From an uncultured Bacilli bacterium (GTDB taxonomy: Bacteria; Bacillota_I; Bacilli_A; RF39; UBA660), in contig CAKPDP010000003.1 in assembly GCA_934149105.1 (NCBI GenBank), positions 62,001 to 126,000 on the forward strand: DNA of 64,000 bases, read 5' to 3'. A model generated the notes under the pieces. It worked only from the letters and a program-made list of their open reading frames with translations, was not told the origin of the DNA and made no database searches. Within the stretch, counting starts at the first letter, position 1. Every line of letters starts with the position of its first letter. Below are positions 62,600 to 64,000 of this stretch, piece by piece. Position numbers and translations under genes: made by a program.

Positions 62600-63998
62600 C
62601 CATATCACAAATGATAGCCGCGGTTTTCTCAACTCCTAGTAAATCACTGTTGATACATAGATCATAATTAGCAGGATCACCCCAATTTTTACCTGTATAA
62701 TGTTTGTAGTGATTAGCTCTTAATTTGTTAATTCTCTTAATCTCTTTAGAAGCTTTGATTTTAGGAACGTGATAAAGATTAGTAACTCTATTGATTTTAT
62801 CTTCCAAAGGACTATAAATAAAGATATTAATAACATTAGGTTCCTCTTTTAAGATTTCATCGGCACATCTTCCAACAATAACACAAGACTGTTCTTTAGC
62901 GATTTTTTTGATTAATTTAGCTTCTTCAATAAATAAATTATCATCAACATCGAGATTGTAACTCAAATTACCACTAGGGATTAATTCTTTCTTTTGTTCA
63001 TTTTCTTCAATGTATTCTTTAGATAGACCTGTTTCTTCAGATAATAATTTAGTAAAATCTTTATCATAGAATTTTAAGCCAAGGGTATCAGCGACGATTT
63101 GGCCAACATAACGGCCACCAGAGCCATATTCTCTAGAGATAGTAACAACGACAGGATTCTTTAGAACTTCTTTAGTTTTAGCACGAGTACTAATGGTAGT
63201 TGACTTAGAAGCTTTAATTCCTAAATGTTTCATCTCAATAATGATAGTTATTAAGGCAATGGTAAAGGCAATAGCATCAGACAAAGGTCCAGCATATAAG
63301 AAACCTTCAATTCCAAAATTAATAGCCATAATAATAGATAATGGTAATAAAAGAACGATCTGTCTAGATAAAGTTAAGATGGCAGACTTAACTGGTTTAC
63401 CTATAGCTTGGAAGAAGATTCCTGATACAGTTTGAAAAGTGTTTAAAGCTGTTAACATAAGATAAATTTTAAAACATTTAATAGCAAATTCATTATATAA
63501 GGAACTTTCACTTCCAAAGATATTTACTATAACCATAGGACATAATTGGAAAATAGCAAAGGCTATTACCCCAACAGTACCAGCAGCAATAACAGAATAT
63601 TTTAAGGCTTTTTTAACACGATCATATTTTCCAGCTCCATAGTTATAGCCAATAATTGGTTGAGCACCAGAAGCTATTCCAACCGTGATAGAAATTAAGA
63701 TTTGGTTTACTTTCATAACAATACCCATAACGGCTAGAGGAATTTCGGCTCCATAATTAGAGGATGCTCCATAGGTTGCTAATAAGTTATTACTAACAGT
63801 CATAACAATAGTTATAGCCATTTGATTGATAAAACTAGAGATACCAAGACTAGCAAAATTCTTGATATATTGGGGTCTTAATTTAAAGCAATCCTTGGTA
63901 AGGGTAATACTTTTAAATCTTTTAAGATAAAGAATGCTTATTAAGAAGGAAACAAATTCTCCTATTACGGTAGCTATCGCGGCACCTTGAACTCCCAT
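62574..63998 (-). CDS. MATE transporter fused to a cytidylate-kinase-like domain (5' end outside)
   Basis: The visible 474 residues begin inside a MATE (multidrug and toxin extrusion) transporter: GISSFINQMAITIVMTVSNN, IGYNYGAGKYDRV and QAIGKPVKSAILTLSRQIVL. After a linker (about residues 265-280) a second domain starts with VVVTISREYGSGGRYVGQIV, the P-loop-like start of the cytidylate-kinase-like (AAK) family, followed by KFYDKDFTKLLSEETGLS and CVIVGRCADEIL, and a C-terminal nucleotide-binding part ending in EKTAAIICDMVKE. Such kinase-like domains occur as free proteins in Bacillota; here one is fused to a transporter. The gene continues past the window end. Confidence 0.85.
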   Translation of the reverse strand: MGVQGAAIATVIGEFVSFLISILYLKRFKSITLTKDCFKLRPQYIKNFASLGISSFINQMAITIVMTVSNNLLATYGASSNYGAEIPLAVMGIVMKVNQILISITVGIASGAQPIIGYNYGAGKYDRVKKALKYSVIAAGTVGVIAFAIFQLCPMVIVNIFGSESSLYNEFAIKCFKIYLMLTALNTFQTVSGIFFQAIGKPVKSAILTLSRQIVLLLPLSIIMAINFGIEGFLYAGPLSDAIAFTIALITIIIEMKHLGIKASKSTTISTRAKTKEVLKNPVVVTISREYGSGGRYVGQIVADTLGLKFYDKDFTKLLSEETGLSKEYIEENEQKKELIPSGNLSYNLDVDDNLFIEEAKLIKKIAKEQSCVIVGRCADEILKEEPNVINIFIYSPLEDKINRVTNLYHVPKIKASKEIKRINKLRANHYKHYTGKNWGDPANYDLCINSDLLGVEKTAAIICDMVKEKSLKK

Positions 63999-64000
63999 AT

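Noticed and set aside
1..64000. CRISPR array
   Set aside because: No regularly spaced direct repeats were seen on either strand.
1..64000. Reassigned TGA codon as in Mollicutes
   Set aside because: Trp is written TGG throughout the conserved genes and TGA ends at least two genes.

Overview
The window is about 30% G+C and uses the standard code, with ordinary TGG Trp codons and TGA stops (for example the genes ending at 12993 and 35528). Its conserved genes (rpsO-pnp, nusB-xseA-xseB, tig-greA, addB-addA, uppP, mnmA, ruvB) and a set of sporulation genes (spoIIM, spoIVB, a sigF-like sigma factor, spoVAC-AD-AE, a YlxY-like protein) point to a Gram-positive, endospore-forming lineage of Bacillota, probably an uncultivated gut-type bacterium. 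I cannot place it more precisely. Most genes lie on the minus strand, which is therefore probably the leading strand of replication here.

Layout. 0-12 kb: end of a XerD-like recombinase, a DinG helicase, a phosphohexomutase, a small Cys-rich DUF1540 protein behind a forespore-like promoter, a decayed stretch, a membrane protein, an XRE-type regulator, mnmA, spoIIM, mscL and a VanY-type carboxypeptidase. 12-24 kb: a ZIP metal transporter, spoIVB converging on xseB-xseA-nusB, a transglutaminase-like protein, YlxY-like protein-pnp-rpsO, thyA, an alpha/beta hydrolase and dcd. 24-27 kb: the spoIIA-spoVA sporulation block. 27-34 kb: mtaB, a metallophosphoesterase, several unknowns and a YfhO-like giant membrane protein. 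34-36 kb: accessory genes and two broken genes. 36-41 kb: tRNA-Thr, uppP, tig, greA and two U32-family tRNA hydroxylation proteins. 41-45.4 kb: an insert-like cluster (unusual sigma factor, NUDIX, kinase, gene fragment, glycosyltransferase) that splits the usual trmR-trhP1-trhP2 neighbourhood. 45.4-52 kb: trmR and a cluster built around a 1222-residue solenoid-HD protein with a small coupled ORF, a phosphatase-fold protein lacking its RHG motif and a truncated phosphoesterase. 52-64 kb: rnhB, addA, a membrane protein, addB, two tandem diverged paralogues, a TIGR04086 membrane protein, ruvB and a MATE-transporter/cytidylate-kinase-like fusion.

The main points to check are as follows. (1) The 7-mer TCCCCTA occurs 19 times on the plus strand against 3 times on the minus strand, in several reading frames and in genes of both orientations, so it behaves like a strand-oriented chromosomal signal (a Chi site for AddAB or a SpoIIIE/FtsK-orienting sequence). 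(2) The spoIIA locus encodes an anti-anti-sigma-like protein without the phosphorylatable serine, directly followed by sigF, with no spoIIAB between them. (3) The spoVA genes and the DUF1540 gene carry near-consensus sigma-G-like promoters. (4) The solenoid-HD gene cluster and the tandem paralogues at 59-61 kb are unlike anything I recognise.
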